64,000 nucleotides of DNA from NCBI GenBank assembly GCA_046327715.1, contig JAXLXY010000006.1, forward strand, positions 1-64,000. The letters run 5' to 3'. Below, one piece after another: positions 1-7,696 of the stretch (the first letter of the stretch is position 1; every line of letters starts with the position of its first letter). Origin of the DNA: JADJOM01 sp046327715. GTDB taxonomy: Bacteria > Gemmatimonadota > Gemmatimonadetes > Gemmatimonadales > GWC2-71-9. The notes beneath the pieces are model-generated. The model was not told the origin of the DNA. It saw only the letters and a list, made by a program, of their open reading frames with translations, and ran no database searches. A program made the translations under genes and the position numbers.

Positions 1-2
1 CG

Positions 3-101
3 GTGGAGCGCTACACCATGCATCCGGTGCACCAGCATGTGGTGGCCGAGTTCCTGGCGCCCGTCCGCGATGCCAGGCTGGCGGTGGATGTCGAAGTCTA
101 G
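3..101 (+). CDS. C-terminal end of an unidentified protein (partial)
   Basis: An open frame enters from the left edge and closes with TAG at 99-101, giving 32 residues that end in V-D-V-E-V. Codon use (G or C in most third positions) matches the neighbouring genes, and the frame ends just before a noncoding G-rich repeat array, which fits a real gene end. Too little is visible to name the family. Confidence 0.55.
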   Translation: MERYTMHPVHQHVVAEFLAPVRDARLAVDVEV

Positions 102-114
102 GAAGCCTTCTGGA

Positions 115-198
115 CGGGAAGCGGGAAGCGGGAAGCGGGAAACGGGAGAAGGGGGAAGGGGGAAGGGGGAAGAGGGAAGAGGGAAGAGGGAAGAGAGG
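115..198. repeat. GGGAAGC/GGGAAGA 7-bp repeat array
   Basis: Purine-rich array of GGGAAGC units passing into GGGGAAG and GGGAAGA units, lying in the gap between the partial left-edge gene and the M1 peptidase. Four G3 runs separated by four bases meet the usual G-quadruplex spacing. Similar units recur at 3835-3890, 6151-6252, 6804-6836 and next to 39121. Confidence 0.85.
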
Positions 199-204
199 CC
201 CGCC

Positions 205-270
205 CAATCGCCAAACCGCCAAACCGCCAAACCGCCAAACCGCCAAACCGCCGAACTGCCGAACCGCCCA
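205..270. repeat. CCGCCAAA/CCGCCCAA 8-bp repeat array
   Basis: Octamer array (CCGCCAAA drifting to CCGAACTG and CCGCCCAA) immediately before the promoter of the M1 peptidase. The complementary unit GGGCGGTT or GGGCGATT recurs at 57327-57403 and at 6926-6955, always outside genes apart from a short stretch inside the signal-peptide region at 5041-5070. Confidence 0.85.
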
Positions 271-276
271 ACCCCC

Positions 277-282
277 TACATT
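277..282 (+). promoter_or_regulatory. Putative -10 element TACATT, leaderless spacing
   Basis: TACATT is followed by exactly six bases and then the ATG at 289. With a usual -10 to +1 distance, transcription would begin at the A of the start codon. No Shine-Dalgarno sequence is present and no -35 is obvious. It belongs to the recurrent TANNTT set described in the findings. Confidence 0.45.
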
Positions 283-288
283 TCCCCC

Positions 289-1881
289 ATGCTGACTCTC
301 CTCCTGGCCCTGCAGGCGCCGCTCGCGGCGCGGGCCGACACGGTGCCGCCGGGCCACGACGCGCTGCATCACGACATCACCATCGTCCTGGGCGATACCG
401 GCCGGCACATCGTCGGCGTGATGACGACCACCTGGCGGCTCACCTCGGCGGCGCCGGTGGAGGTCCAGCTCGACAGCGCCTTCCGGGTGGTCCGGGTGCT
501 CACCGACGGCGAGGGCGAGAGCCGCATGGCGCGGATCACCTTCGCGCTCAACCCGGGGGGTGGGGTGTACATCCCCCACAAGAAGGCCGCCGGGGATACC
601 CTCCACACCACCATCCGCTACCATGGCCCGGTGCGCGACGGGCTCATCATCACCGATGATTCCGCCCGCGGCCGCACCTGGTTCGCCGACAACTGGCCCG
701 ACCGCGCCCACCGGTGGCTGCCGCTCGAGGACCAGCCGGGCGACAAGGCCACGGTGGACTTCCACGTGGAGGCGCCCCCCGGCGTACAGGTCATCGCCAA
801 CGGGGTGCCGGGCAAGGTGGACACGCTGCCCCGGGGCCGGACCCTGTGGCACTTCCGTCAGCGCCAGCCGATCCCGCCCTACGGCATGGTGCTCGGCGCT
901 GGGCCGCTCGTCACCGCCACCCTCCCCGAGGCCGCCTGCGCGGTGAAGTGCGTCCCCGTTTCGGTGGTGACCTTCGCCGAGGACTCCGCGTGGGCCGTCA
1001 CCGGCCCGTTCCGCCGGGCGGGCCACATGCTCGACTTCTTCTCCCGCTACATCGGGCCCTTCCCGTACGACCGGCTGGCCCACGTGCAGTCCACGACGAT
1101 CTTCGGCGGGGCCGAGAACCCGACGGCGATCTTCTACGACTGGAAGGCGTACCAGGACCATCGGCTGGGCGAGCTGACCGTGGCGCACGAGACCGCCCAC
1201 CAGTGGTTCGGCGACGCGGTGACCGAGAACGACTGGCACCACCTCTGGCTCTCCGAGGGATTCGCCACCTACTTCGCCGCCCTGTGGCGCCGCGAAGCCG
1301 ACGGCGACAGCGCCTTCCGGGCCGAGATGCGGCGCCAGGCGCGGTCGGTGGTCGGCTCGCGTGTCACCGAGCGGCCGATCCTCGACACCGCCGCCACCGA
1401 CCTGATGGGGCTGCTCAACAGCAACAACTACCCCAAGGGGTCGTGGGTGCTGCACACCCTGCGCGGCCTCATCGGCGACGCCGCCTTCCAGGCCGGCATC
1501 CGCGACTGGTACGCCACCTACCGAGACGGGTCGGCGCTCAGCAGTGACTTCGCCCGCGTCATGGCGAAGGCCGCCGGCCGGGACCTCGAGTGGTACTTCC
1601 GTCAGGCGCTGCTGCAGCCGGGCTACCCGAAGCTCGAGGTGCGCTGGCGGCACGCCGGCCGCCGCCTGACGGTGACCCTGCGCCAGGTGCAGCCGGCGGG
1701 GTGGGGCACCTTCCGGATGCCGGGGCTGGTGCTGCGGGTGGATGGCCGCGACGTGCCGGTGGACGTGGCCGGGCCGGAGACCACGGTGACCATCGAGGAC
1801 GTGCGCGCCGCGCCCGGGGAGGTGGCGGTGGATCCCGACGGCTGGTGGCTGCTGGAAGCCACGGTGCAGGCGGCGCGGTGA
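289..1881 (+). CDS. M1 family metallopeptidase (secreted)
   Basis: Zinc aminopeptidase of the M1 (gluzincin) family, 530 residues, expected outside the cytoplasm. A short hydrophobic signal (residues 1-17, ending A-R-A) precedes the N-terminal beta domain. The exopeptidase motif is G-G-A-E-N-P near residues 273-278, and the zinc site is H300-E-T-A-H304 with the third ligand E323, spaced as in M1 enzymes. At 530 residues it lacks the large C-terminal helical domain of aminopeptidase N, as is common for bacterial short M1 proteins. The start at 289 is preferred over an upstream in-frame ATG at 37 because the latter would read through the repeat arrays. Its stop overlaps the GTG of the next gene (GTGA), so the two are likely cotranscribed. 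Confidence 0.92.
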   Translation: MLTLLLALQAPLAARADTVPPGHDALHHDITIVLGDTGRHIVGVMTTTWRLTSAAPVEVQLDSAFRVVRVLTDGEGESRMARITFALNPGGGVYIPHKKAAGDTLHTTIRYHGPVRDGLIITDDSARGRTWFADNWPDRAHRWLPLEDQPGDKATVDFHVEAPPGVQVIANGVPGKVDTLPRGRTLWHFRQRQPIPPYGMVLGAGPLVTATLPEAACAVKCVPVSVVTFAEDSAWAVTGPFRRAGHMLDFFSRYIGPFPYDRLAHVQSTTIFGGAENPTAIFYDWKAYQDHRLGELTVAHETAHQWFGDAVTENDWHHLWLSEGFATYFAALWRREADGDSAFRAEMRRQARSVVGSRVTERPILDTAATDLMGLLNSNNYPKGSWVLHTLRGLIGDAAFQAGIRDWYATYRDGSALSSDFARVMAKAAGRDLEWYFRQALLQPGYPKLEVRWRHAGRRLTVTLRQVQPAGWGTFRMPGLVLRVDGRDVPVDVAGPETTVTIEDVRAAPGEVAVDPDGWWLLEATVQAAR

Positions 1882-2633
1882 GGCGGCGGGCCACGCTCGC
1901 GGGGGTGCTGCTCCTCGCCACCGCCTGCCGCGGCACCCTCTCGCCGCTCTCCAACAAGCTCAAGGTGGGGGAAGAGGCCTACATCGTCTTCAGCGCCCCC
2001 GGGGAGGACGGCCTGGGCGACCTCTTCGCCTCGGCCGCGCAGGGCGGGGCGATCCACCAGGTCACCTTCTCGCGCGTCGATGAGCGGCTCCCGGCCCTCT
2101 CGCCCGACGGGGCGATGCTCGCGTTCACCCGGAGCCGGCTCCCCGGCGACACCGGTGACGTGCACGTGGTGGTGATGAACCTGCTCAACGGCAGCGAGCG
2201 GCGGATCGCGGGCGACCTGGGAGGCGCGCCGACCGCGCTCGCCTGGAGTGACGACGGCGCCACGCTCTACGTCCGGACCGCCGCCGGGATCCGGACGGTG
2301 CCGGCGCCGCCGGCGGCCGGCGCCTGGCAGGCCTCGCCGATGGGCGATGCCGTGTTCGCCGTGCGGGTGGGGCAGCCGGTATTCGGCGAGGTCACTGCCT
2401 GCGGGGACAGCGCGCCGGGTGGTGCGCTCTGCATCCACCTGCCCAGCGACTCGCTGGTGCCGCTGGCGTCCCGCGGCGAGGCGCCGGCGCGCTGGGCCGG
2501 CGATTCGGTGGCCTATCGCGACGGGCCCGACTGGGTGGTGCGGCCGCTCGCGGGCGGCAAGGCGCGGGTGCTCCGCTGGACCCGGCCGATCACCCCTCCG
2601 GCGGCGCTGACGGTCTTTCCCGGGCCGCAATAG
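1878..2633 (+). CDS. Beta-propeller (TolB/PD40-like) lipoprotein
   Basis: A 251-residue protein starting at GTG that overlaps the previous stop by 4 nt. A type-II signal ends in the lipobox L-A-T-A-C with Cys17 as the probable lipidation site. The rest contains repeats of the form 'A-L-S-P-D-G-A-M-L-A-F' and 'A-W-S-D-D-G-A-T-L-Y', typical of WD40-like PD40 blades, so a small propeller or partial propeller is likely. It probably sits in the periplasm anchored to a membrane; its ligand is unknown. Its 3' end overlaps the convergent TetR gene by 44 bp. Confidence 0.8.
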   Translation: MRRRATLAGVLLLATACRGTLSPLSNKLKVGEEAYIVFSAPGEDGLGDLFASAAQGGAIHQVTFSRVDERLPALSPDGAMLAFTRSRLPGDTGDVHVVVMNLLNGSERRIAGDLGGAPTALAWSDDGATLYVRTAAGIRTVPAPPAAGAWQASPMGDAVFAVRVGQPVFGEVTACGDSAPGGALCIHLPSDSLVPLASRGEAPARWAGDSVAYRDGPDWVVRPLAGGKARVLRWTRPITPPAALTVFPGPQ

Positions 2634-3210
2634 CGTCCCACGCCGCGTGGACCGTCAGGGCGAGGTTGCCGCTGTCGGGGGTCCAGTCGCCGGCGGCCAC
2701 GCGGCTCACCCCGAGTTCGATCACCGCGAGCCACACCGCGGCCCACACCTCCGCGGGGCCCGAGCGCACCAGCCCATCCGACTTTCCCATCGCCATGACC
2801 TGCACCAGCGCCTCGCCGAAGGCCCGGCGCAGGGCGCGCGTCGGCTCGTCGAGGAAGGGCTCATGGTCTTCCGCGAACAGCACCCGGATGGTGGCGGGGT
2901 GCTCGGTGGCGCGGGCCACGAGCTCCCCCGCGAAGGCCGCCAGCCGCTCGGGGGTCCGGGCGCCGCGCTCGCCGTCGGTGCCCTTGAGGGCCTCGAGCGC
3001 CCAGGTGGCCGCGAGCCGGTGACACTCGGTGAGCAGCGCTTCCTTGCTCCTGAAGTGGCGGTAGATCGTGCCCTCCGCGATCCCGGCATGGGCCGCGAGG
3101 GCGGGGGTGGTGGTGCGGAGGTACCCGGTGGTGGTGAAGAGCGTGAACCCCGCCTCGAGCAGGCGGGCCCGGGTGGCGGCACCGGTGCGGGGTCCGGGTG
3201 GGCTGTTCAT
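2590..3210 (-). CDS. TetR/AcrR family transcriptional regulator
   Basis: A 206-residue regulator. The N-terminal helix-turn-helix spans about residues 10-55, with the hallmark A-G-I-A-E-G-T-I-Y-R-H-F-R-S-K-E-A-L-L of TetR DNA-binding domains. The remainder is a helical ligand-binding domain with no clear ligand. A TAGATT hexamer lies seven bases before the ATG on the coding strand, so the transcript may be leaderless. It is transcribed away from the thioredoxin-like gene at 3316 with about 105 bp between them, which makes that gene a possible target. Confidence 0.92.
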   Translation of the reverse strand: MNSPPGPRTGAATRARLLEAGFTLFTTTGYLRTTTPALAAHAGIAEGTIYRHFRSKEALLTECHRLAATWALEALKGTDGERGARTPERLAAFAGELVARATEHPATIRVLFAEDHEPFLDEPTRALRRAFGEALVQVMAMGKSDGLVRSGPAEVWAAVWLAVIELGVSRVAAGDWTPDSGNLALTVHAAWDAIAARERPSAPPEG

Positions 3211-3217
3211 GGTTGTG

Positions 3218-3223
3218 AATCTA
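3218..3223 (-). promoter_or_regulatory. Putative -10 element TAGATT for the TetR gene
   Basis: TAGATT read on the minus strand, followed by seven bases and the ATG of the TetR gene at 3210. Spacing fits a transcript starting at or one base before the start codon. No -35 is evident in the GC-rich sequence upstream. Confidence 0.45.
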
Positions 3224-3272
3224 CTGTCGGCGGCCCGCGGGCGCCGTTCACGGGAACTTCATCCGGTCCTGC

Positions 3273-3278
3273 TACATT
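3273..3278 (+). promoter_or_regulatory. Putative -10 element TACATT for the thioredoxin-like gene
   Basis: TACATT followed by TCCGCC lies 37 bases before the ATG at 3316. The predicted start site would leave a leader of about 30 nt carrying a purine-rich ribosome-binding stretch (AGGGGAG). Confidence 0.4.
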
Positions 3279-3315
3279 TCCGCCCCTCACGGAGCGACCG
3301 ACAGGGGAGCCGGAC

Positions 3316-3828
3316 ATGCGGATGCAGGACTACTGGGAGATCGGCGTGCCATTCGCCGAGTTCGTGCAGGCGGCGGCGCCGGAGCATCGCGCCTTGTGGG
3401 ATGGCCTCTATCGGACCGCGCGCGCGCCGCAGTGGGCCGCGCGGCCGCTCCCCGCACCGCGCAACCTCCTGGCCATCGCGGAGGACTGGTGCGCCGACAC
3501 CTCGAGCGCGCTGCCCGTCCTCGCGCGCTGGGCCGAGGCGGCCCCCGGCCTGGCCCTCCGGATCATCCGCCGCGACGCCCATCCCGAGCTGATGAACCGC
3601 TACCTGACCCTGGGTACCCGGTCCATCCCCGTGATCATCGTGCTCGACGCCGACCTCCAGGAGCTGGGCCACTGGGGCCCGTACCCCGCGCCGCTCGACG
3701 AGTGGGTCCGGGGCCACAAGCCCCCGGCACTGCCCAAGGAGGAGTTCGTGAAGGGGAAGCGGAGCTGGTACGCCAAGGATCGCGGCGAGACGATGCTGCG
3801 GGAGCTGGCGCCGCTGGTGGGGGTGTAG
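3316..3828 (+). CDS. Thioredoxin-like protein with a single active-site cysteine
   Basis: A 170-residue thioredoxin-fold protein resembling the Thioredoxin_9 family. The active-site region reads E-D-W-C59-A-D-T-S-S-A-L-P: the first cysteine is present, but the resolving cysteine of the CxxC motif is replaced, as is common in this family. The cis-proline is in R-S-I-P105-V. There is no signal peptide, so it should be cytoplasmic. A ribosome-binding stretch precedes ATG 3316; a second ATG two codons on is possible. A monothiol reductase or thiol-transfer role is inferred from the fold only. Confidence 0.85.
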   Translation: MRMQDYWEIGVPFAEFVQAAAPEHRALWDGLYRTARAPQWAARPLPAPRNLLAIAEDWCADTSSALPVLARWAEAAPGLALRIIRRDAHPELMNRYLTLGTRSIPVIIVLDADLQELGHWGPYPAPLDEWVRGHKPPALPKEEFVKGKRSWYAKDRGETMLRELAPLVGV

Positions 3829-3848
3829 GCTTCCGGGAAGCGGGAAGC

Positions 3849-3894
3849 GGGAAGCGGGAAGCGGATACCTGTTCCCTTTTCCCGCTTCCCTTTT
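3849..3894 (+). terminator. Repeat-derived hairpin with T-run
   Basis: The GGGAAGC array at 3835-3864 has a perfect 12-base complement (TTCCCGCTTCCC, 3879-3890), followed by TTTT at 3891-3894. The stem, loop of about 18 nt and T-run lie 20 bases after the stop of the thioredoxin-like gene, so the repeat can act as an intrinsic terminator between this gene and the convergent barrel gene. Confidence 0.5.
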
Positions 3895-3902
3895 CCCGGC
3901 TG

Positions 3903-5081
3903 TTAGAACGACCACCCGCTCCCGGCGGTGAACTGGAAGCCGTCGGGGCCGGTGGCAAAGTTGAAGGTCCAGATGGTGAAGCGCATCAGCCGGATGGCCA
4001 GCCCGCCGCCGCCCCCGACCTGCATCCCCTTGGTGGTGAGCGCGAAGTCCCGCCCCTCGAACACCCGTCCCGCGTCCACGAACCCGATCAGCGTGAAGGC
4101 GCCGAGGTCGCCCAGGTTGAGCAGGTCGTGGCGCACCTCGGCGCTGGTGACGAGCACGCCGCGCCCGACCAGTCGCTGGTAGGCCAGGCCGCGGTTGGAA
4201 TAGGCGCCGCCGTAGACCGCGGTGGTGCCCTCCCAGGTGGGCACGTCGAGCCGGGCGTTGAGCGGCGCGTCGGCGCTCACGCTGGAGCCCGCCACCCGCG
4301 CCGCCACGACCGTCCCCTCGCGGAGCGTCAGGTAACCGCGCACGTCGCCGGTGACCCTGGTGTAGCCGTCGCCGCCGGAGCCGGTGCCGACCGAGCCCTG
4401 GGCGTAGATGCCGCGGGCGGTGTTGAACTCGTTGTCGCGGGTGTCGACGACCAGGGTCACGCGGCCGGTGACGTCGGTGTCGGTCACGTCGTCGGTGCCG
4501 AACTGGGTGCGCCAGAGCGAGGGCTTGCTGAGGTCGCTGAAGTTGCTGCGGTCCACGGCACCGCTCAGCGAGAGGTACACCGGGCCGGCCACGTGCCGTG
4601 AGACGTCCACCCCGCCGAAGTAGCGGGAGCGGCTGGCGCGGTACCAGTGCGGCTGCTGGTCGGTGACCAGGGATTCATCGAACGCCGCCCCGTTGCCGAG
4701 TCCGTACCAGCCCAGCCGGGACTCGCGGGTGGCGCCGGCGGTGACGGCCAGGCGCCAGTCCTTCTTGAGCAGCGGGGCGTGGAGCCGGCCCACCAGCATC
4801 CGGGCGCCGGTGAAGCCGAGGCCGGCGTCCACGGTGAGCAGGCCGGCGTAGGGGGTGCGGGCGAAGTAGTCGCCCGGGCGCCGCTCCTCGAAGTGCAGGG
4901 CGATGAGCGGGAAGTTGTTGCCGAGCGAGGGAAAGAACGGGTAGAAGCTGTCCTTCCAGGGCCCGGAGGGGCCCTTCCACTCGTCGCTTCCCTGCGCCGT
5001 GAGCGGGGCCGCGGCGGCGATCGCGAGCCATGCCGCACCAACGACCAACCGCCGAACCGCCCAACCGACCTGGTATCGCAT
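3903..5081 (-). CDS. Outer-membrane beta-barrel protein (Omp85/BamA-type surface antigen barrel)
   Basis: A 392-residue protein with a signal peptide ending in A-P-L-T-A-Q (about residue 29) and a long run of amphipathic strands. Strand-rich segments such as 'V-T-L-V-V-D-T-R-D-N-E-F-N-T-A-R-G-I-Y' match the bacterial surface antigen (Omp85) barrel signature, and the last residue is Phe (G-S-G-W-S-F), as expected for BAM-dependent barrels. No POTRA domain is visible. ATG 5081 overlaps the TGA of the asparaginase-family gene upstream (TGATG), implying coupled translation. The codons for residues 4-13 lie in a CCGCCCAA-type repeat found elsewhere in intergenic DNA. Confidence 0.82.
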   Translation of the reverse strand: MRYQVGWAVRRLVVGAAWLAIAAAAPLTAQGSDEWKGPSGPWKDSFYPFFPSLGNNFPLIALHFEERRPGDYFARTPYAGLLTVDAGLGFTGARMLVGRLHAPLLKKDWRLAVTAGATRESRLGWYGLGNGAAFDESLVTDQQPHWYRASRSRYFGGVDVSRHVAGPVYLSLSGAVDRSNFSDLSKPSLWRTQFGTDDVTDTDVTGRVTLVVDTRDNEFNTARGIYAQGSVGTGSGGDGYTRVTGDVRGYLTLREGTVVAARVAGSSVSADAPLNARLDVPTWEGTTAVYGGAYSNRGLAYQRLVGRGVLVTSAEVRHDLLNLGDLGAFTLIGFVDAGRVFEGRDFALTTKGMQVGGGGGLAIRLMRFTIWTFNFATGPDGFQFTAGSGWSF

Positions 5082-6130
5082 CACGTCGCCTTGTCGAAGA
5101 GGAACGCCGTATCCAGCTCCACGGCCTCGGTGCCGTTGAAGGTGGCATACCTGCTGGGATAGATCGAGGCCGCGCCCGAGATGCCCCGCTTGTTGAGCGC
5201 GTAGAAGTTGAGCTGGAACTTGGGGCGCCCGTTGGGATGCAGCCAGCGCGCCGGGGCGAGCGCGATCACCCGCTTGAGGGTCTCGAGCGCGGCGTCGGCG
5301 GGCTTCTTCCCCTGGCGCATGTGCTCCACCGTGAGGAAGCCGCCGCAGGCCATGATGTTGGCCTCGCCCAGGCCGGTGGAGCCGGCGGCGCCGACCTCGT
5401 TGTCGGTGTACTGGCCGGCCCCCACGATCGGGGAGTCGCCGGCGCGGCCCGGGATCTTCCAGGCCAGGCCGCTGGTGGTGGTCACCGAGGAGATGTCGCC
5501 CTGGGCGCTCACCAGGTTGAGGTTGCAGGTGCCGGTGACCCGCGCCATCGGCGGCTCGCTGAGCGGCACGTCCACCCAGTCGTCCTCGGCGCCGCGATTG
5601 GCGCGCCAGCGCAGCCACTTCTCCCGCGAGCGCGGCGTGAGGAGGTCCTCCTCCTTGAAGCCGTAACTCAGCGCAAAGCGCTTGGCGCCCTCCCCGACCA
5701 GCAGGATGTGGTCGGTGTACTTGAGCACCAGCCGCGCCACCTCGCTTGGCGTCTTGATCCCCTCGAGGGCCGCCACCGCCCCGGCGCGCCGGCTCGGGCC
5801 GTGCATGCACGAGGCATCGAGCTGCACCACCCCTTCCTCATTGGGGAGGCCGCCGTACCCGACGCTGTCATCGTCCGGGTCGAGCTCGGTGATCTTCACC
5901 CCCTCGACGATCGCGTCGAGGGTGTCGGCGCCGCCGGCCACCAGCCCGGTGGCGAGCGTGATGCCCCGCAGGGCATTGCTCGACCCGACCGCCATGAGCT
6001 TCGCGGGGCCGCGGAGATGGAGCGCGGGGGCGCCCGGGAGGGGCGCGTGGCCCGGGGGAGTGAGGCTGGCGCCGGCAAGGGCGGCGCCGGTGGTACCGAG
6101 GAAGTCGCGCCGGGAAAGGGCGTCGGACAA
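5081..6130 (-). CDS. Tat-exported N4-(beta-N-acetylglucosaminyl)-L-asparaginase/isoaspartyl peptidase family protein
   Basis: A 349-residue Ntn-hydrolase. The N-terminus carries a twin-arginine signal (S-R-R-D-F-L-G, residues 6-12) followed by an alanine-rich hydrophobic segment. Ntn-asparaginases cleave themselves before a nucleophilic Thr; here G200-T201-C-N-L-N is the likely site, and the downstream substrate motif G-R-A-G-D-S-P-I (228-235) is intact. The family removes N-linked Asn or isoaspartyl bonds; export suggests a periplasmic scavenging role. The only suitable start is TTG at 6130, with AGGA about 10 bases upstream. It forms an overlapping pair with the barrel gene downstream. Confidence 0.88.
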   Translation of the reverse strand: MSDALSRRDFLGTTGAALAGASLTPPGHAPLPGAPALHLRGPAKLMAVGSSNALRGITLATGLVAGGADTLDAIVEGVKITELDPDDDSVGYGGLPNEEGVVQLDASCMHGPSRRAGAVAALEGIKTPSEVARLVLKYTDHILLVGEGAKRFALSYGFKEEDLLTPRSREKWLRWRANRGAEDDWVDVPLSEPPMARVTGTCNLNLVSAQGDISSVTTTSGLAWKIPGRAGDSPIVGAGQYTDNEVGAAGSTGLGEANIMACGGFLTVEHMRQGKKPADAALETLKRVIALAPARWLHPNGRPKFQLNFYALNKRGISGAASIYPSRYATFNGTEAVELDTAFLFDKAT

Positions 6131-6150
6131 CGGGGCCGAAGTCCTGAGCT

Positions 6151-6252
6151 AAGGGAAGGGGAAGGTTAAACGGGGGCGGGAGAAGCGGTAAAGGCGGGCG
6201 CGGCGGCTTCCCCCTTCCCCCTTCTCCTGCCCCCCTTCCCTTTCCCCCCCCG
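6151..6252. repeat. G-rich/C-rich low-complexity repeat region
   Basis: GGGAAGG and GGGAGAAG units followed by CTTCCCCC and CTTCCCTTTCCC units fill the gap between two minus-strand genes. The two halves are approximately complementary and could pair. No gene is visible. Confidence 0.75.
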
Positions 6253-6702
6253 CTACTTCGCCGCCGGCTCCTGCCAGAGCACGTGCCGGATCATCCAGCG
6301 GCCCTCGTATCGCCCGAGCAGGAAGTAGTCGGTGCCCCACCACGCGCGGACCTTGGCGGCGGCGGTCTGGTCCTGGACGTCGAGGATCGTCACCTCCTTC
6401 GGGGCGTTGGGGGGCGTCTTGATCTTGCCAGCGCGGACATTGCGGGCAAAGCCGAAGAACTGCTCCCAGGTGAACGGGCCGCCCTTGTAGGTGCCGTCCT
6501 TGTCGTGCCAGAAGCCGAACTTGTCCACCTCGGGGCGGACGCTGCGGAGAAAGCGGGTGGAGTCGCCCTCGTAGAACCCCTCGACGTAGTCGAGGACGGC
6601 GAGGCGGACGCCGGCGGTATCGGGCGCGGCCTGGGCGGCGACGCGAGCGGGCAGGAGCAGCAGGCCGAGTGCGGCGGCGAGCAGGGCGGGGCGGAGATGC
6701 AT
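6253..6702 (-). CDS. Secreted lumazine-binding/NTF2-like protein
   Basis: A 149-residue protein with a signal peptide (residues 1-23, ending V-A-A-Q-A). The mature part reads like the putative lumazine-binding (Lumazine_bd_2, SnoaL-like) family: an N-terminal helix 'V-R-L-A-V-L-D-Y-V-E-G-F-Y-E-G-D', a central H-D-K-D segment, and C-terminal strands ending 'G-R-Y-E-G-R-W-M-I-R-H-V-L-W'. Function of these cone-fold proteins is not fixed. The ATG at 6702 is the only good start, with GAGG several bases upstream. Confidence 0.75.
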   Translation of the reverse strand: MHLRPALLAAALGLLLLPARVAAQAAPDTAGVRLAVLDYVEGFYEGDSTRFLRSVRPEVDKFGFWHDKDGTYKGGPFTWEQFFGFARNVRAGKIKTPPNAPKEVTILDVQDQTAAAKVRAWWGTDYFLLGRYEGRWMIRHVLWQEPAAK

Positions 6703-6803
6703 GGATGCCTCGGAGGGGGGCGTGGAGTGGCCGCGGACACTGGCCGGCCCGGGAGCGGTACGGGTAGCCTTGGGAGGGAGTTTCCGTGCATCGGCGGCGC
6801 GGC

Positions 6804-6836
6804 GGCTTCCCGCTTCCCGCTTCCCGCTTCCCGTCT
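6804..6836. repeat. GCTTCCC 7-bp repeat array
   Basis: About four and a half copies of GCTTCCC (the complement of GGGAAGC) in the 310-bp gap between the genes at 6253-6702 and 7013-7696. The rest of that gap holds the octamer array at 6926-6955 and the 51-bp element at 6952-7002; I see no gene in it. Confidence 0.8.
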
Positions 6837-6925
6837 CCCCCTCACCTACTCCCCCGCAGTCGGGGCGCCGGTCTGTCCGGAAACCGGCACTGGCATACGA
6901 AAGGGCGGCTGGGCGAGACCTGCGC

Positions 6926-6955
6926 CGCCCAACCGCCCAACCGCCCAACCGCCCT
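6926..6955. repeat. CGCCCAAC 8-bp repeat array
   Basis: Three and a half copies of the octamer CGCCCAAC, the complement of the GGGCGGTT array at 57327-57403. It abuts the 51-bp structured element that begins at 6952. Confidence 0.8.
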
Positions 6956-7002
6956 CGCCCCCGGGTCGCGGCTTCGCCGCTCCCGAAGGGGGCTCGGTCG
7001 CG
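6952..7002 (-). repeat. 51-bp structured repeat element, copy 1
   Basis: The 51 bases align without gaps to 39071-39121 (41 of 51 identical). Base pairing is preserved: positions 6-11 pair with 37-42, and 17-21 with 25-29. Two of the ten differences are compensatory (position 8 with 40, and 19 with 27). On the minus strand it begins 11 bases after the TAA of the gene at 7013-7696. Confidence 0.7.
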
Positions 7003-7012
7003 CCCAACCGCC

Positions 7013-7696
7013 TTACGCTGCCGTGCTTCCCCGCGCGGCTTCGGTGCGCGCGCCCTCCTCCCGCCGCGTATGGGGCCAGTGGACGTTCCGGACCGACTTC
7101 CACTCGGCGAGCAGGTCGGCGTCCTCGCGCAGGCGGTCCCGCATGAGCACATCGAGGTGCTCGATCACCTGGGCGATGGCGCGGAGGGTGGCGTCGAGCT
7201 CTGCGCTGGCGCCCACGTGCACGGTGCGGCCGTTGAACGTGTCGCCCAGCAGCTGCTCATACTGCGCGAGCAGCGCCTCGATCCCCTCGAGGTAGCCCTC
7301 GGTCATCCCCTGCGCGGAGAGCTGGTCCCGTCGCTCCGTGGCCGCCTGGAGCATCTGCCGGGCGGCGGCCAGGAAGCCCTTCTGGCTGCCGTTGGAGTTG
7401 GGACGCTCCAGGCGGATGTCCACGCCGGGGTTCATCACCGCGGCGGCGTTGGCGTATCCCGCGACCACCGCGAGGCGATGATGGATGGCGCGGCGCATCT
7501 CGTTCTTGCCCGCGACCGCGGCCCGGACCGCGAGGGTGCCGTCGCGCTGTTCCATGAGCCGGGCGTCGGCATTGGCCGCGAGCTCGGCGAGGGTCTTGCC
7601 CCGGGCCTGGATGACCGGGTCGGTACTGGGATTCTGGCGCATCCAGGTGAGGATGCTGTCGGCGCTTTCGAGGCGCACCCGCTGATTGGCGTTCAT
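7013..7696 (-). CDS. Conserved-looking helical protein of unknown function
   Basis: A 227-residue protein with no signal peptide or membrane segment. It is predicted almost wholly helical, rich in Ala, Arg and Glu, with heptad-like stretches (about residues 90-190), and the last 25 residues are basic. I do not recognise the family. The ATG at 7696 overlaps the stop of a weak upstream open frame (7693-7977) by 4 nt, but that upstream frame is not convincing. Codon use is like its neighbours. Confidence 0.7.
   Translation of the reverse strand: MNANQRVRLESADSILTWMRQNPSTDPVIQARGKTLAELAANADARLMEQRDGTLAVRAAVAGKNEMRRAIHHRLAVVAGYANAAAVMNPGVDIRLERPNSNGSQKGFLAAARQMLQAATERRDQLSAQGMTEGYLEGIEALLAQYEQLLGDTFNGRTVHVGASAELDATLRAIAQVIEHLDVLMRDRLREDADLLAEWKSVRNVHWPHTRREEGARTEAARGSTAA

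Noticed and set aside
115..198. The G-rich array as a coding start of the M1 peptidase (ATG 37)
   Set aside because: It would put a repeat-encoded, charged tail before the signal peptide; the ATG at 289 directly follows a -10-like element and begins the signal.
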